Positions 62,937-64,000 of a stretch of 64,000 bases of DNA are shown one piece after another. Both the position numbers and the translations under genes were made by a program. The notes under the pieces were generated by a model. That model ran no database searches. It was given only the letters and a program-made list of their open reading frames with translations, and was not told the DNA's origin. Source of the DNA: Dictyobacter kobayashii (lineage in GTDB: Bacteria > Chloroflexota > Ktedonobacteria > Ktedonobacterales > Ktedonobacteraceae). Location of the stretch: contig NZ_BIFS01000001.1 of NCBI RefSeq assembly GCF_003967555.1, positions 5,146,001 through 5,210,000 of the forward strand, given 5' to 3'. The first letter of the stretch is position 1, and the number at the start of each line of letters is the position of its first letter.

Positions 62937-64000
62937 ATGGCAGATATCGCTGATGCCTCGACATTATCGCCCATAGATACCACACCTCCGAAAGTGGGTA
63001 GGACAGAGATGCCGCGTTTGTGGAACCGTATCGCGCTGGGTGCGGTTTTATTGCTCTCTGTCTTTATGGACTTTTTCCAGCTTGGCCAGAATGGCTACGG
63101 CAATGCTTATTATGCCGCTGGTGTGCGCAGTATGGCGGATAGCTGGCATAATTTCTTCTTTGTTTCATTTGATCCGGGTGGCTTTGTGACCATTGATAAA
63201 CCCCCGCTTGGTTTCTGGTTGCAGACGCTCAGTACAAAGATCTTTGGTTTTACGCCGTTCAGCATTTTCTTGCCACAGGCATTGTGTGGCGTGCTGGCGG
63301 TCTGGTTGCTCTATGCATTGGTGAAGCGCCATTTTGGGCCGGTTGCTGGCCTGGTGGCAGGGCTGGCGCTGGCCGTGACGCCGATCAGCGTAGTAACCAA
63401 CCGCAATAATACGATCGATGGAACGCTGGCCCTGGTCCTGCTGCTCTCGGCCTGGGCTGTTATCCGTGCCGCGGAAAGTGGCAAGCTACGCTGGCTGCTC
63501 CTGAGCGCGGTCTTCGTGGGTATTGGTTTCAATGTGAAGATGGCCGAGGCTTACCTGGTCGTGCCTGCGCTGGGACTGACCTACCTGCTGTGCGCGCCAC
63601 GCACGATCTGGACGCGTATCTGGCACCTGGCTCTGGCCCTGTTGGTGATGCTGTTACTCTCGCTCTCCTGGGCCCTGGCGGTTGATTTAACGCCGGCTGC
63701 GCAGCGTCCCTATGTCGGCTCGACACAGGATAATTCGGAGTTGAGCCTGGCCTTTGGTTATAATGGCCTGAACCGCTTGCACATTGGTGGCAATAATGGC
63801 TTTGGTGGTGGCCGCAATCGCAATGGTTTCCCCGGTCAGACCACTCCGCGCACTGGCACCAGTCAGAATAGCACCACTTCTCAGCAGACCCCATTTCCCG
63901 GTGGTGGTAATAATGGCGGCACCGGCCGGTTTGGCAATGGCGGCACTGGCCGGTTTGGCAATGGCGGTACCGGCCGGTTTGGCAATGGCGGTACTGGTGG
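62937..64000 (+). CDS. GT39 glycosyltransferase with Gly-rich loop (incomplete at window end)
   Basis: An open frame from ATG 62937 (AAGGAG 11 bases upstream) that runs off the window, at least 354 residues. It is a GT-C transferase of the ArnT/PMT type: the first loop has Y-Y-A-A-G-V-R-S-M and D-P-G-G-F-V-T-I-D-K-P-P-L-G-F-W, typical of actinobacterial and Chloroflexota members, followed by many helices. After the helix near residue 245 comes an extracytoplasmic segment rich in Gly/Asn/Thr that ends in near-identical repeats of G-N-G-G-T-G-R-F encoded by near-identical DNA. Not the same subgroup as the gene at 5234. The C-terminus is unseen. Confidence 0.8.
   Translation, partial: MADIADASTLSPIDTTPPKVGRTEMPRLWNRIALGAVLLLSVFMDFFQLGQNGYGNAYYAAGVRSMADSWHNFFFVSFDPGGFVTIDKPPLGFWLQTLSTKIFGFTPFSIFLPQALCGVLAVWLLYALVKRHFGPVAGLVAGLALAVTPISVVTNRNNTIDGTLALVLLLSAWAVIRAAESGKLRWLLLSAVFVGIGFNVKMAEAYLVVPALGLTYLLCAPRTIWTRIWHLALALLVMLLLSLSWALAVDLTPAAQRPYVGSTQDNSELSLAFGYNGLNRLHIGGNNGFGGGRNRNGFPGQTTPRTGTSQNSTTSQQTPFPGGGNNGGTGRFGNGGTGRFGNGGTGRFGNGGTG

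Overview
The window looks like chromosome of a Ktedonobacteria-type member of the Chloroflexota. This is an inference from gene content, not a database result: a wall-less-type exopolysaccharide cluster, several large membrane glycosyltransferases, a T-box-controlled valS, F420-type oxidoreductase, ECF transporter genes, numerous DinB-like proteins, and abundant GC-rich hairpin repeats in moderately GC-rich DNA.

Layout. 1-7 kb: start of a Ser/Thr kinase, DedA protein, and four polytopic glycosyltransferases. 7-9 kb: a primary-type sigma factor and a PRC-barrel-like protein. 9.3-17 kb: a compact exopolysaccharide operon (priming transferase, chain-length/tyrosine kinase, Wzy-like polymerase, Wzx-like flippase, GT4 transferase). 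17-25 kb: small enzymes, a streptomycin-kinase-like gene with an internal stop, methyltransferases, and valS behind a T-box leader. 25-31 kb: M55 peptidase, LysR regulator, HicB-DinB fusion, and an ssu/tau-type ABC operon. 31-39 kb: DinB proteins, a UvrD-type helicase, unknown proteins, a disrupted xylulokinase. 39-45 kb: an AhpD-like pair in which one member has in-frame UGA at the second Cys of CxxCxxxH (candidate selenoprotein), CPBP proteases and damaged genes. 45-52 kb: accessory DNA with three tandem-repeat arrays, an IS element, an operon under a perfect palindromic operator, and a stand-alone RNA transcription unit. 52-58 kb: ECF transporter (S-like protein, two ATPases, T protein) with a HAD phosphatase and a second hairpin-repeat array. 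58-64 kb: LysR/monooxygenase pair, CPBP protein, an attenuator-like leader before a YCF48-type lipoprotein, and a GT39 glycosyltransferase running off the end.

The most unusual item is the RNA unit at about 46447-46811. Between a good promoter and a strong terminator lie two tRNA-like bodies in circularly permuted order: T-arm plus 3' acceptor strand first, then a 5- or 12-base linker, then 5' acceptor strand plus D-arm. In both, acceptor, T and anticodon stems can be formed; the second gives a Lys(CUU)-like anticodon loop if joined at the anticodon. I know of no such genes in bacteria.

A caution applies to 24-54 kb. About a dozen genes are interrupted by single-base length changes, nearly all losses of one base and most in G, C or A runs. 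This pattern fits homopolymer miscalls at least as well as true gene decay. The in-frame TGA in the AhpD-like gene and TAA in the kinase are substitutions and do not belong to that class.
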